From positions 52,218 to 116,217 of the forward strand of contig DATMGH010000150.1 of the NCBI GenBank assembly GCA_035555675.1: a stretch of DNA of 64,000 bases, read 5' to 3'. Positions within the stretch are counted from its first letter, which is position 1; every line of letters starts with the position of its first letter. A program made the position numbers and the translations under genes. Source of the DNA: Solirubrobacter sp035555675 (GTDB lineage Bacteria > Actinomycetota > Thermoleophilia > Solirubrobacterales > Solirubrobacteraceae). The notes under the pieces were generated by a model. That model searched no databases. It was not told the origin of the DNA and saw only the letters and a program-made list of their open reading frames with translations. Of the stretch, positions 23,314 through 33,216 are shown in pieces.

Positions 23314-23337
23314 GCCCCACCCACACTTCGGTGGGGC
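23314..23337 (+). terminator. Hairpin terminator after the micro-protein gene
   Basis: GCCCCACC (23314-23321) and GGTGGGGC (23330-23337) form a perfect 8-bp stem with an 8-nt loop, 13 nt after the stop codon. No T run follows, but the position fits a terminator. Confidence 0.6.
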
Positions 23338-23424
23338 GCCGCAGGCCGACTGGCCGGTGCGCGCGACTGACGCGCGCCGGCCACGTCGGCAGCCTCCTCC
23401 GTACACATGTCGAGGAGGTCACCA

Positions 23425-25599
23425 GTGCCCAAGAAGAACCTCGCTGCGCGCGCCGGATACTGGAGCGCGAAGCACCGCAAGCTCGCCATCGGGGGGTGGC
23501 TCGCGTTCGTCGTCGTCGCGTTCGTCCTGGGCGGCGCGATCGGGACGAAGACGCTCGCCGACGAGGACTCCGGCAACGGGTCATCGCGCGTCGCCGACAC
23601 CGCGATCAGCCACGCCGGGTTCCCGAAGAAGGCGGACGAGCAGGTGATGGTCCAGGGCACGACGCTCAAGGCCACCGACCCGGAGTTCAAGACCGCGGTC
23701 GACGACGTCATCGTCCGCCTGCAGCACGCGCACCACGTGACCGACATCGCGTCACCGTTCGCAAAGGGCAACGAGGGCCAGATCTCCAAGGACGGCCGCT
23801 CGGCACTGGTCACGTTCTCGATCCCGGGTGACGAGGACCTCGACGCCAAGGTGACCTCCTCCCTCGACGCCACCGCCGCCGCGCAAAAGGCCCATCCGGA
23901 CCTGCGCATCGAGCAGTTCGGCGACGCGTCGGCCGACAAAGCGCTCGGCGCCTCGCTCGACGACGACTTCAAGCGGGCCGAGTTCCTCAGCCTCCCGATC
24001 ACGCTGCTGATCCTGATCGTCGCGTTCGGCGCGCTGGTCGCCGCGGGCGTCCCGCTGATCCTCGCGCTGACCGCCGTGATGGCGACGCTCGGCCTCGTCG
24101 GCCCGATCAGCCAGCTGATCCCGATGGAGGACTCGGCGAACTCCGTGATCCTCCTGATCGGTCTTGCGGTCGGCGTCGACTACTCGATGTTCTATCTACG
24201 CCGCAAGATGGAGGAACGTGACGCGGGAAGATCGCCTGAAGCGGCGCTCGAGTTCGCCGCCGCGACCTCCGGCAAGGCCGTGCTCGTCTCCGGCCTCACC
24301 GTGATGATCGCGATGGCGGGCATGTTCTTCGCCGGCAACGCGGTCTTCACGAGCTTCGCGGTCGGCACGATCCTCGTCGTCGCGGTCGCGATGCTCGGCA
24401 GCGTCACCGTCCTCCCCGCCGTGCTGTCCAAGCTCGGCGACCGGGTCGAGAAGGGCCGCGTGCCGCTGCTCGGCCGCCTGCGCCACCGCAACCACGGCGA
24501 GTCGCGCGTCTGGGGCTTCATCATCGACAAGGCGCTCGCCCGCCCGAAGCTCAGCGTCGTCGCCGCGACGACCGTCCTGCTCGCGCTCGCGCTGCCCGCG
24601 CTGAACATGAAGACGATCAACCCGGGCGCGGCCGGCCTCCCGCACGACCTGCCGATCGTCCAGACCTACGAGCGCATCCAGCACGCGTTCCCGGGCGGCC
24701 CGCTGCCCGCGCTCGCGGTGGTGCAGGCCAAGGACGTCACCACCCCCGAGGTGCAGAAGGGCATCGACGAGCTCAAGGCCACCGCGACCGGCCCGACGAG
24801 CGTGCTGGTCAGCCCGAACAAGCAGGTCGCGGTCGTCTCCCTGCCGCTCCCGGGCAACGGCACCGACGACCGCTCCAACACCGCGCTCGCCCACCTGCGC
24901 GACACGACGATCCCGCAGACGATCGGCCGCGTCCAGGGCACCGAGACCAACGTCACCGGCATCACCGCCGGCTCGAAGGACTTCAACGACCGCATGAACA
25001 GCCGCCTGCCGATCGTCTTCGCGTTCGTGCTCGGGCTCGCGTTCCTGCTGCTGCTGGTCACGTTCCGCAGCATCGTCGTCCCGCTGAAGGCGATCGTCCT
25101 CAACCTGCTGAGCGTCGGCGCCGCCTACGGCGTGCTCACGTTCGTCTTCCAGGACGGGCACTTCGAGAACCTGCTCAACTTCCGTTCCGCCGGCGGCATC
25201 ACCAGCTGGCTGCCGCTGTTCCTGTTCGTGATCCTGTTCGGCCTGAGCATGGACTACCACGTGTTCATCATCAGCCGCATCCGCGAGGCAGTCGACGGCG
25301 GGATGAGCACGGACAAGGCGGTCGCGCACGGCATCAAGGCCACCGCGGGCGTGGTGACCAGCGCGGCGGTCGTGATGGTCGCCGTCTTCTCGATCTTCGC
25401 CACGCTCAGCATGATCGAGTTCAAGCAGATGGGCGTCGGCCTGGCCGTGGCGATCCTGGTGGACGCGACGCTCGTGCGCGCGGTGTTGCTGCCGGCAACA
25501 ATGAAGCTGCTCGGCGAGCGCAACTGGTACCTCCCGCGCGGGCTGCACTGGTTGCCGAAGTGGGAACACGACAAGACGCCGGAGGCCGCGCGCGCCTAA
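23425..25599 (+). CDS. MMPL/RND-family transporter
   Basis: GTG 23425 is preferred because GAGGAGG lies 6 nt upstream; an ATG 18 nt earlier overlaps that ribosome site. The product has 724 residues with the two-fold RND plan: TM1 (LAIGGWLAFVVVAFVLGGAIG), an outer loop to ~195, TM2-6 with DDFKRAEFLSLPITLLILI and GLAVGVDYSMFYLRRKMEE (TM4 Asp-Tyr proton relay), a second outer domain, and a mirrored half with LFGLSMDYHVFIISRIREA. Such proteins export lipids or drugs using the proton gradient. The substrate is unknown and no regulator is adjacent. Confidence 0.9.
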   Translation: MPKKNLAARAGYWSAKHRKLAIGGWLAFVVVAFVLGGAIGTKTLADEDSGNGSSRVADTAISHAGFPKKADEQVMVQGTTLKATDPEFKTAVDDVIVRLQHAHHVTDIASPFAKGNEGQISKDGRSALVTFSIPGDEDLDAKVTSSLDATAAAQKAHPDLRIEQFGDASADKALGASLDDDFKRAEFLSLPITLLILIVAFGALVAAGVPLILALTAVMATLGLVGPISQLIPMEDSANSVILLIGLAVGVDYSMFYLRRKMEERDAGRSPEAALEFAAATSGKAVLVSGLTVMIAMAGMFFAGNAVFTSFAVGTILVVAVAMLGSVTVLPAVLSKLGDRVEKGRVPLLGRLRHRNHGESRVWGFIIDKALARPKLSVVAATTVLLALALPALNMKTINPGAAGLPHDLPIVQTYERIQHAFPGGPLPALAVVQAKDVTTPEVQKGIDELKATATGPTSVLVSPNKQVAVVSLPLPGNGTDDRSNTALAHLRDTTIPQTIGRVQGTETNVTGITAGSKDFNDRMNSRLPIVFAFVLGLAFLLLLVTFRSIVVPLKAIVLNLLSVGAAYGVLTFVFQDGHFENLLNFRSAGGITSWLPLFLFVILFGLSMDYHVFIISRIREAVDGGMSTDKAVAHGIKATAGVVTSAAVVMVAVFSIFATLSMIEFKQMGVGLAVAILVDATLVRAVLLPATMKLLGERNWYLPRGLHWLPKWEHDKTPEAARA

Positions 25600-25602
25600 C
25601 CT
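25597..25602 (+). promoter_or_regulatory. -10-like TAACCT of the phosphofructokinase gene
   Basis: TAACCT overlaps the MMPL stop codon (TAA 25597-25599) and ends 9 nt before ATG 25612. Transcription would therefore start at or next to the start codon. Confidence 0.45.
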
Positions 25603-25611
25603 CTGGCGCCT

Positions 25612-26640
<1,029 letters not shown>

Positions 26641-26704
26641 GATCTTCGCGGCCGTCGTCCTGACGGGCCTCAATCTGCGGCCGCTGTTCGGGAGCCTCCC
26701 GCCG

Positions 26705-27757
26705 TTGCTGGCGGACGTGCGGGAGGACCTCGGCCTGAGCGCGGCCGCGGCGGGCCTGTTGACGACGGGCCCGCTGCTCTGCCTCGGCCTGCTCGCGCAG
26801 CTCGGCCCGGCGATCGCGCGCCGGCATCCGATCGAGCGGCTGCTCGTCGTCGCGTCGCTGGCGACCGCGCTCGGCACGGGGCTGCGGGGGCTCGGCGGGA
26901 TCGCGCCGCTGTACGCGGGCACGGTGCTCGCGGGGGCGGCGATCGCGCTGTCGCAGGTGGTCGTGCCCGCGTGGGTGCGGGCGAAGGCGCCCGAGCGTGC
27001 GGGCGTGCTGACCGGCGCGTACTCGATGTCGCTGGTCGCGGGGGCGACGGTGGCCACGTTCACCGCGATCCCGTTCCAGAACTGGTTCGGCGGGTGGGAG
27101 GCGGCGCTGGCCGTGTGGGCGCTGCCGGCGGTCGTCGCCGCGGCGGTCTGGGTGCCGTTGGCGGCGCGGGCGCACGACCCGGTCCCGGCGCCGCGCGGCG
27201 AGCCGCTCTGGCGCGAGCCGACCGCCTGGTCGATAGGGCTGTTCATGGGGCTGCAGTCGATGGCGTTCTTCTCCACGATCACGTGGCTGCCCGAGCTGTT
27301 GGAGGCGGACGGGTTCAGCGAGGGCACCGCGGGCTTCATGACCGGGCTGACCCAGCTGATCCAGGTCGCGCCCGCGTTCGCGATCCCCGTGCTGGCCGCG
27401 CGCTCGCGGTCGCAGTGGCACCTGCTGGCGGTGATCGTGGGCACCTCGCTGATCGGGCTGACCGGCGTGCTGGTGGCGCCCGGCGCCGCGCTGCTGTGGA
27501 TGGTGGTCCTCGGCGTCGGCCAGGGCGGCGCGCTCGGCCTGGGGCTGATCCTGCCGATCCTGCGCGGGCGCGACCCCGGCCAGGTCGCGGGGATGGTGGC
27601 GATGTCGATGGGCGTCGGCTACATCATCGCGTCCGCCGGGCCGGCGTTGGTCGGCGCGGCTCACGACGTCACGGGCGGCTGGACCTGGCCCGTGATCCTG
27701 CTCCTGGTCATGACGGCCGCGCAGGCGCCGGCCGCCCGCAAATCTGTAACGAACTAG
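26705..27757 (+). CDS. MFS transporter, CynX/NimT-like (true start uncertain)
   Basis: TTG 26705 is the first ATG/GTG/TTG in frame and gives 350 residues and 11 TM segments. Upstream codons (from about 26642) read IFAAVVLTGLNLRPLFGSLPP, which is the missing TM1 with the N-L-R-P motif typical of this family. The reading frame is open through the end of the phosphofructokinase gene, and only CTG codons (26603, 26618) or ATC 26642 could start it. The rest is normal: AWVRAKAPERAGVLTGAYS, WLPELLEADGFSEGTAG. The substrate may be a small anion or cyanate-like compound. Confidence 0.8.
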   Translation: MLADVREDLGLSAAAAGLLTTGPLLCLGLLAQLGPAIARRHPIERLLVVASLATALGTGLRGLGGIAPLYAGTVLAGAAIALSQVVVPAWVRAKAPERAGVLTGAYSMSLVAGATVATFTAIPFQNWFGGWEAALAVWALPAVVAAAVWVPLAARAHDPVPAPRGEPLWREPTAWSIGLFMGLQSMAFFSTITWLPELLEADGFSEGTAGFMTGLTQLIQVAPAFAIPVLAARSRSQWHLLAVIVGTSLIGLTGVLVAPGAALLWMVVLGVGQGGALGLGLILPILRGRDPGQVAGMVAMSMGVGYIIASAGPALVGAAHDVTGGWTWPVILLLVMTAAQAPAARKSVTN

Positions 27758-27806
27758 GTGCAATCTCGTCTTGTTCCGTCACACGGCCCCGGCCAGGCTG
27801 TGACGG

Positions 27807-28721
27807 GTGGAGTCGACGAGTTGCCTGACAGGACGGTTTCTGACTCCACCCGACACGGTGCTGGCCGAGATCGCCGCTCGGCAGCACGGGCTGGTCACGA
27901 TCGAGGACCTGCGGGCCGCCGGCTTGAGCTCGAGCGCGGTGAGCAAGCGCCGCGCCCGCGGGGTGCTGCACCGGGTCCATCGCCGCGTCTACGCCGTCGG
28001 GCACGCGGCCCTTTCACGCGAAGCGCGGTTTCTCGCCGCCGTGCTCGCGGCCGGTGATCGGGCGGCGCTGAGCCGGCTCGCGGCGGCCGAGCTCTGGAAG
28101 TTGAGCCGGGTCCGCAAGGCACCGATCACGGTGGTGGCCCCGCGCCGCGTGCGGATCGACGGCGTGCGCGTGCAATGCTGCCCGCGGCTCGATCCGCGCG
28201 ACGTGACGCGGCACCGCGACGTCCCGGTCACGACCGTCGCGCGCACGATCGTCGACCTGGCCGAGATCCGGACCGCGCCGCAGGTCGCCAACGTCATGTA
28301 CGAAGCCGCGTACCGCGACCTGCTCGACCTCGACGCGGTGGAGGAGACGGCCGCGCGGCTGGCCGGCCGGCACGGCCTCGGCACGCTCGAAGCCGCGCTC
28401 GACGCACACCGCAGGGGCAGCGCGGGAACCAAGAGCGCGAAGGAGGACGCGTTCCACGCGCTGGTCGGCGCCAAGCCGATCGTCAACGTCAAGGTCCTCG
28501 GCGAGGAGGTCGACGCGTACTGGCCGGAGCAGCGGCTGATCGCCGAAGTGGACGGGCCGGGCCACGAGCGACCGCGGGCGCGGCGCCGCGACGCGGCGCG
28601 CGACCGCAAGCTGCGCGCCGCCGGATACACGGTCCTGCGCTTCACCACCGTCGAGGTCGAGCGCGAGCCGCACGCGGTCCGGGCGCGGGTTCAGGCCGCC
28701 CTGAACGGCAGCCCGACGTAG
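27807..28721 (+). CDS. AbiEi-like antitoxin domain protein with DUF559/Vsr-type nuclease-like C-terminus
   Basis: The start is GTG 27807 (304 residues) or GTG 27858. Residues ~20-70 form a winged-helix (QHGLVTIEDLRAAGLSSSAV, RRARGVLHRVHRRVYAVG) like the type IV antitoxin AbiEi N-terminal domain. The middle contains RTIVDLAEIRTAPQVANVMYEAA. The C-terminus (about 215-300) has VDAYWPEQRLIAEVDGPGHE, DRKLRAAGYTVLRFT, the D-x(n)-E-x-D pattern of DUF559/PD-(D/E)XK-like folds. No AbiEii toxin is next to it. Such stand-alone proteins are common in actinobacteria with unproven function. The 3' end overlaps pobA by 31 nt. Confidence 0.75.
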   Translation: MESTSCLTGRFLTPPDTVLAEIAARQHGLVTIEDLRAAGLSSSAVSKRRARGVLHRVHRRVYAVGHAALSREARFLAAVLAAGDRAALSRLAAAELWKLSRVRKAPITVVAPRRVRIDGVRVQCCPRLDPRDVTRHRDVPVTTVARTIVDLAEIRTAPQVANVMYEAAYRDLLDLDAVEETAARLAGRHGLGTLEAALDAHRRGSAGTKSAKEDAFHALVGAKPIVNVKVLGEEVDAYWPEQRLIAEVDGPGHERPRARRRDAARDRKLRAAGYTVLRFTTVEVEREPHAVRARVQAALNGSPT

Positions 28722-29824
28722 TTCTCGGCCAGCGCCGTGGACAGCGCGCGCGACCCCACGGTCTCGCGCAATTGGGCGAGCTGCAGCCGCAGCTGGAACG
28801 CGTCGCCGATCCGGTGCAGCATCGACGTCATCCACCAGGAGAAGTGCTGCACGCGCCAGACGCGCTCGAGCGCGCGCGAGGAGTAGGCGTCCAGTCCCGA
28901 GCCGTCGCCGCCGTAGAACGCCTCGATCGCGTGCGCGAGCAGGTAGACGTCCGCCATCGCCGTGTTCAGGCCCTTGGCGCCGGTCGGCGGGACGATGTGC
29001 GCGGCGTCGCCGGCCAGGTACAGGCGCTCGAACTGCATCGGCTCGGCCACGAACGAGCGCATCGGCGTCACGCTCTTCTCCAGCACGCGCCCGCGGTTGA
29101 CGCGCAACCCGAAGCGGCGGTCCAGCTCGTCCCAGATCGCCGCGTCGGTCCACACCGGCTCGTCCGGCGCGCACTGCAGGTACATGCGCGTGACCGACGG
29201 CGAGCGCATCGACGCCAGCGCGAACCCGCGCTCGTGGCGCGCGTAGATCAGCTCCTCGGAGACCGGCGCGCACTCGGCCAGGATCCCGAGCCAGCCGAAC
29301 GGGTACTCGCGCTCGTACACGGTCAGCGCGTGCGCGATCGCCGGCCGGCAGACGCCGTGGAACCCGTCGCAGCCCGCGATCAGGTCGCAGCGCAGCTCGT
29401 GCGCCGCGCCCTCGTGGACGAACGAGACCGCCGGCGCGACCGGGTCCACGCGCACGTCGGAGACCTCGAACAGCAGCGGCGCGCGCCGGGCCTCGATCAG
29501 GTCCTTGACGACCTCCTGCTGGCCGTAGATCGTGATCGCGCGCCCGCCGGTCAGCGCGTCGAAGTCGATCCGGTGCCCCTCGCCCTCGAAGCGCAGCTCG
29601 ACGCCCCGGTGCACCAGCCCCTGCGCGTGCATCCGCGCGCCCAGCCCGACCTCGTCCATCAGCTCGACCGTCGCCTGCTCGAGCACGCCGGCACGCACGC
29701 GGTGCTGCACGTACGCGCGGTCGCGCGCCTCGAGGATCACGGACTCGATGCCGCGCAGCTCGAGCAGCCGCCCGAGCATCAGCCCCGCGGGCCCGCCCCC
29801 GACGATCGCGACCTGGGTGCGCAT
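28691..29824 (-). CDS. pobA: 4-hydroxybenzoate 3-monooxygenase
   Basis: This 377-residue flavoprotein hydroxylase converts 4-hydroxybenzoate to protocatechuate using NAD(P)H and O2. It has the FAD motif VAIVGGGPAGLMLG, the ARDRAYVQHRVRAGVLEQ segment with the ring-binding Arg, the DG motif (LIAGCDGFHGVCR), and GDAAHIVPPTGAKGLN with the Pro typical of PobA. It is divergent from pcaI across 50 bp that contain an IclR-type site. TAGGCT (29834-29839, minus strand) ends 9 nt before the ATG. It supplies the substrate for the adjacent pca operon. Confidence 0.92.
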   Translation of the reverse strand: MRTQVAIVGGGPAGLMLGRLLELRGIESVILEARDRAYVQHRVRAGVLEQATVELMDEVGLGARMHAQGLVHRGVELRFEGEGHRIDFDALTGGRAITIYGQQEVVKDLIEARRAPLLFEVSDVRVDPVAPAVSFVHEGAAHELRCDLIAGCDGFHGVCRPAIAHALTVYEREYPFGWLGILAECAPVSEELIYARHERGFALASMRSPSVTRMYLQCAPDEPVWTDAAIWDELDRRFGLRVNRGRVLEKSVTPMRSFVAEPMQFERLYLAGDAAHIVPPTGAKGLNTAMADVYLLAHAIEAFYGGDGSGLDAYSSRALERVWRVQHFSWWMTSMLHRIGDAFQLRLQLAQLRETVGSRALSTALAENYVGLPFRAA

Positions 29825-29833
29825 GCCGACGGA

Positions 29834-29839
29834 AGCCTA
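29834..29839 (-). promoter_or_regulatory. -10-like TAGGCT of pobA
   Basis: On the minus strand TAGGCT is followed by 9 nt and the pobA ATG at 29824, so a leaderless message is likely. Confidence 0.45.
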
Positions 29840-29844
29840 CCTGA

Positions 29845-29863
29845 TAGCGTTCGTTCTCCGCAC
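29845..29863 (+). promoter_or_regulatory. pcaI promoter -10 and overlapping IclR/PcaR-type operator
   Basis: TAGCGT (29845-29850) fits a -10 with a start point near 29857. GTTCGTTCTCCGCAC (29849-29863) overlaps it. It agrees at 11 of 15 positions with the site GTTCGATAATCGCAC that I recall for the IclR-type regulators PcaR/PcaU of proteobacteria, with both outer pentamers identical. The operon ends with an IclR gene, so autoregulated pathway control is plausible. Confidence 0.5.
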
Positions 29864-29874
29864 GCTCGTTCCCT

Positions 29875-30654
29875 ATGCGCACATCACTGCCTGAAGCCAT
29901 CGCCGACCTCGTCCACGACGGCGACACCGTCGCCCTCGAGGGCTTCACGCACCTGATCCCCGTCGCCGCCGGCCAGGAGATCATCCGCCAGCGCAGGCGG
30001 GATCTCACGCTCGTCCGTATGACGCCGGACATCGTCTACGACCAGCTGATCGGCGCCGGCTGCGCGCGCAAGCTGATCTTCAGCTGGGGCGGGAACCCGG
30101 GCGTCGGCTCGCTGCACCGGTTCCGCGAGGCGGTCGAACGCGGCGAGCTGGAGATCGAGGAGCACAGCCACGCCGGCATGGCCAACCGCTACGTGGCGGC
30201 CGCGTCGAACCTGCCGTTCGCGGTCCTGCGCGGCTACACCGGCACCTCGCTGCCCGAGCAGACCGACACGATCAAGCCGATCACCTGCCCGTTCACGGGC
30301 GAGACGCTGACCGCGGTCCCGGCGCTCGACCTCGACGTCGGCATCATCCACGCCCAGCGCGCGGACACCCAGGGCAACGTGCAGCTCTGGGGGCAGGTCG
30401 GCGTGCAGAAGGAGACCGTGCTCGGCGCCAAGCGCAGCCTCGTCACCGTCGAGGAGATCGTCGACGAGCTGACGCCGCTGCCGTACGCGGTCGTGCTGCC
30501 GCGCTGGGTCGTCACCCGCGTCGCGCTCGTCCCCGGCGGCGCCAAGCCCTCCTACGCCCAGGACTACTACGAGCGCGACAACGACGCCTACCGCGCCTGG
30601 GACGCGACCAGCCGCGACCCCGAGGCGTTCGCGCGCTGGCTGGAGACGCTGTGA
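29875..30654 (+). CDS. pcaI: 3-oxoadipate CoA-transferase, alpha subunit
   Basis: This 259-residue protein is the family I CoA-transferase alpha subunit. It has DGDTVALEGFTHLIPVAAG (glycine-rich loop region), GGNPGVGSLHRFREA and the HAQRADTQGNVQLWG segment. With PcaJ it moves CoA from succinyl-CoA to 3-oxoadipate in the beta-ketoadipate pathway. It is the first gene of the nine-gene pca operon, and the next gene starts inside its stop codon (GTGA). The ATG at 29875 follows a short leader from the -10 at 29845. Confidence 0.9.
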   Translation: MRTSLPEAIADLVHDGDTVALEGFTHLIPVAAGQEIIRQRRRDLTLVRMTPDIVYDQLIGAGCARKLIFSWGGNPGVGSLHRFREAVERGELEIEEHSHAGMANRYVAAASNLPFAVLRGYTGTSLPEQTDTIKPITCPFTGETLTAVPALDLDVGIIHAQRADTQGNVQLWGQVGVQKETVLGAKRSLVTVEEIVDELTPLPYAVVLPRWVVTRVALVPGGAKPSYAQDYYERDNDAYRAWDATSRDPEAFARWLETL

Positions 30655-31385
30655 CCGCCGACTACACCGCCGACGAGATGATGAGCGTCGCCGCCGCCCG
30701 TGCGCTGCACGACGTGCGGTCGTGCTTCGTCGGCATCGGGCTCCCGTCGACCGGCGCGAACCTCGCCCGCCGCACGCTCAACCCCGACCTCGTGCTGGTC
30801 TACGAAGCGGGCGCGATCGGCGCCAAGCCGCCGCGGCTGCCGCTCTCGATCGGCGACGGCATGCTCGGCGAGACCGCCGACGCCGTGGTCGGCGTGCCGG
30901 AGATCTTCAACTACTGGGTCCAGCCCGGCCGGATCGAGGTCGGCTTCCTGGGCGCCGCGCAGATCGACCGCTTCGCGAACATCAACACGACCGTGATCGG
31001 CGCCTACGACCATCCCAAGGTCCGCCTGCCGGGCGCCGGCGGGGCGCCGGAGATCGCCGCCTCCTGCGGCGAGGTGATCGTGATCGTGCGCCAGACCCCG
31101 CGCGCGCTCGTCGAGCGGGTGGACTTCGTGACGTCGGTCGGCAACGGCCCGCGCGACCGGGCGGCGCTCGGCCTGCGCGGCAAGGGGCCGACGAAGGTCA
31201 TCACCGACCTCGGGATCCTCGAGCCGGACGCGACGACGCGCGAGCTGGTGCTCACCCACGTGCACCCGGGGGTGACCGCCGAGCAGGCGATCGAGGCCAC
31301 GGGCTGGCCCCTGCGCGTCGCCGGCCCGCAGACCACCGAACCGCCCACCGCCGCCGAGCTCCACGCCCTCCGGGAACTGACATGA
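30651..31385 (+). CDS. pcaJ: 3-oxoadipate CoA-transferase, beta subunit
   Basis: The start is GTG 30651 and the product has 244 residues. It has FVGIGLPSTGANLARRT, LVYEAGAIGAKP with the position of the CoA-accepting Glu, and DFVTSVGNG, all typical of the CoA-transferase beta subunit. It forms the active enzyme with PcaI, with which it is translationally coupled by a 4-nt overlap. The following thiolase start overlaps its stop (ATGA). The E-A-G variant differs from the S-E-N-G motif of the succinyl-CoA transferases but is usual for this IPF-like subgroup. Confidence 0.88.
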   Translation: MTADYTADEMMSVAAARALHDVRSCFVGIGLPSTGANLARRTLNPDLVLVYEAGAIGAKPPRLPLSIGDGMLGETADAVVGVPEIFNYWVQPGRIEVGFLGAAQIDRFANINTTVIGAYDHPKVRLPGAGGAPEIAASCGEVIVIVRQTPRALVERVDFVTSVGNGPRDRAALGLRGKGPTKVITDLGILEPDATTRELVLTHVHPGVTAEQAIEATGWPLRVAGPQTTEPPTAAELHALRELT

Positions 31386-32542
31386 CCGCCTACGTCCTCG
31401 ACGCCGTCCGCACCCCCTTCGGCCGCTTCGGCGGCGCCCTGGCCGGCGTCCGGCCGGACGACCTCGCCGCCCAGGTCGTCGAAGCGACGCTCGAGCGCAC
31501 CGGCGTCGACCCGGCGGCGATCGACGACGTCGTCTTCGGCAACGCCAACGGCGCCGGCGAGGACAACCGCAACGTCGCGCGCATGGCGGCGCTGCTCGCC
31601 GGCCTGCCGACGTCGGTGCCCGGCAGCACGGTCAACCGGCTGTGCGGGTCCAGCCTGGAGGCCGCGATCCAGGCCAGCCGCGCGGTCGAGACCGGGGACG
31701 CCGAGCTGATCCTGGCCGGCGGCGTCGAGTCGATGAGCCGCGCGCCCTGGGTCCTGCTCAAGCCGGAGCGCGCGTACCCCGCGGGGCCGGAGACGCTGTG
31801 GTCGACCACGCTCGGCTGGCGCATGGTCAACCCGAACATGCCGTCGCAGTGGACGATCTCGCTCGGCGAGAGCACGGAGAAGCTGGCGGGCATCCACGGC
31901 GTCGGCCGCGAAGCGCAGGACGCGTTCGCGCTGCGCAGCCACCAGCGCGCGGACGCGGCCTGGAACGCCGGCTTCTACGACCCGTGGGTGACGCCGGTCG
32001 GCGAGCTGGCGCGCGACGAGGGCATCCGCGCCGACACGAGCCTCGAGAAGCTGGCCAGGCTCAAGCCGGCGTTCGTGAAGGACGGCGGGACCGTGACGGC
32101 CGGCAACGCGTCGCCGCTCAACGACGGCGCGGCGGCGGTGCTGATCGGCAGCGAGAAGGCGGGGCTGGAGCCGCTCGCGCGGATCGCGGGCCGCGGCGTC
32201 TCGGCGGTCGACCCGGACGTCTTCGGCATCGGCCCGGTCGAGGCGGCCAACCGCGCGCTCAAGCGCGCCGGGATCGGCTGGGGCGACGTCGACGCGGTCG
32301 AGCTCAACGAGGCGTTCGCCGCCCAGTCGCTGGCCTGCCTGGGCGCGTGGGGCGAGCTGGACCCCGAGCGCGTGAACGTCAACGGCGGCGCGATCGCGAT
32401 CGGCCACCCGCTCGGCGCGTCCGGCGCGCGCATCATCGGCACGCTGGCCTATACGCTGCGCGCGAACGGCTGGCGCTACGGGGTCGCGGCGATCTGCATC
32501 GGCGTCGGCCAGGGCCTCGCGATCGTCTTGGAGGCGGCATGA
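31382..32542 (+). CDS. pcaF: 3-oxoadipyl-CoA thiolase
   Basis: This 386-residue thiolase starts TAYVLDAVRTPFGRFGGAL. Its active-site Cys is in VNRLCGSSLEA, the His is in GGAIAIGHPLGASGAR, and the second Cys is in AAICIGVGQG. It cleaves 3-oxoadipyl-CoA to succinyl-CoA and acetyl-CoA, the last step of the pathway. Slightly shorter than the usual ~400 residues because the loop around DTSLEKLARLKPAF is compact. Overlaps at both ends (ATGA) place it between the CoA-transferase and dioxygenase genes. Confidence 0.9.
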   Translation: MTAYVLDAVRTPFGRFGGALAGVRPDDLAAQVVEATLERTGVDPAAIDDVVFGNANGAGEDNRNVARMAALLAGLPTSVPGSTVNRLCGSSLEAAIQASRAVETGDAELILAGGVESMSRAPWVLLKPERAYPAGPETLWSTTLGWRMVNPNMPSQWTISLGESTEKLAGIHGVGREAQDAFALRSHQRADAAWNAGFYDPWVTPVGELARDEGIRADTSLEKLARLKPAFVKDGGTVTAGNASPLNDGAAAVLIGSEKAGLEPLARIAGRGVSAVDPDVFGIGPVEAANRALKRAGIGWGDVDAVELNEAFAAQSLACLGAWGELDPERVNVNGGAIAIGHPLGASGARIIGTLAYTLRANGWRYGVAAICIGVGQGLAIVLEAA

Positions 32543-33216
32543 GCGACGATGAGCTCCCACCACTCGACTACCCCGCGTACGTCTCGACGCGCCTGCGGCA
32601 CCCGACGCAGCCGCTGATCGTCCTCCCCCAGCGGCTGACCGAGCTGACCGGGCCGGTGTTCGGCGACGGCGCGGTCGGCGAGCTCGACCACGACCTCACC
32701 CGTCAGCACGCGGGCGAGCCGATCGGCCAGCGGATCATCGTGCACGGGCACGTCCGCGAGGAGGACGGGCGGCCGGTGCCGGAGACGCTGATCGAGGTCT
32801 GGCAGGCCAACGCGGGCGGGCGCTACCGGCACCGCTGGGACACGTGGCCGAGCCCGATCGACCCGAACTTCAGCGGCGCCGGGCGGACGCTGACCGACCG
32901 CGACGGGTACTTCCGCTTCGTCACGATCAAGCCCGGCATCTACCCGTGGGGCAACCACGCGAACGCGTGGCGGCCCGCGCACATCCACTTCTCCCTGTTC
33001 GGCCGCGCGTTCACCCAGCGCCTGGTCACGCAGATGTACTTCCCGGACGACCCGATGTTCTTCCAGGACCCGATGTACAACGCGGTCGCCGACCGCGACC
33101 CGGAAGCGGCGAAGCGGATGATCTGCGCGTTCGACTACGAGTCGACCGAGGAGCAGTGGGCGCTCGCGTTCCGCTGGGACATCGTGCTGCGCTCGACGCC
33201 GATGGAGGAGTCGTGA
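32539..33216 (+). CDS. pcaH: Protocatechuate 3,4-dioxygenase, beta subunit
   Basis: This 225-residue protein carries the Fe(III) ligands in order: Tyr in GGRYRHRWD, Tyr in KPGIYPWGNHANAW, and His-x-His in RPAHIHFSLFG. TLIEVWQANAGGR and the QMYFPDDP motif are also typical. With PcaG it opens the ring of protocatechuate between the hydroxyls to give 3-carboxy-cis,cis-muconate. The GTG of pcaG lies inside its stop. All catalytic residues are present, so the enzyme should be active. Confidence 0.93.
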   Translation: MSDDELPPLDYPAYVSTRLRHPTQPLIVLPQRLTELTGPVFGDGAVGELDHDLTRQHAGEPIGQRIIVHGHVREEDGRPVPETLIEVWQANAGGRYRHRWDTWPSPIDPNFSGAGRTLTDRDGYFRFVTIKPGIYPWGNHANAWRPAHIHFSLFGRAFTQRLVTQMYFPDDPMFFQDPMYNAVADRDPEAAKRMICAFDYESTEEQWALAFRWDIVLRSTPMEES

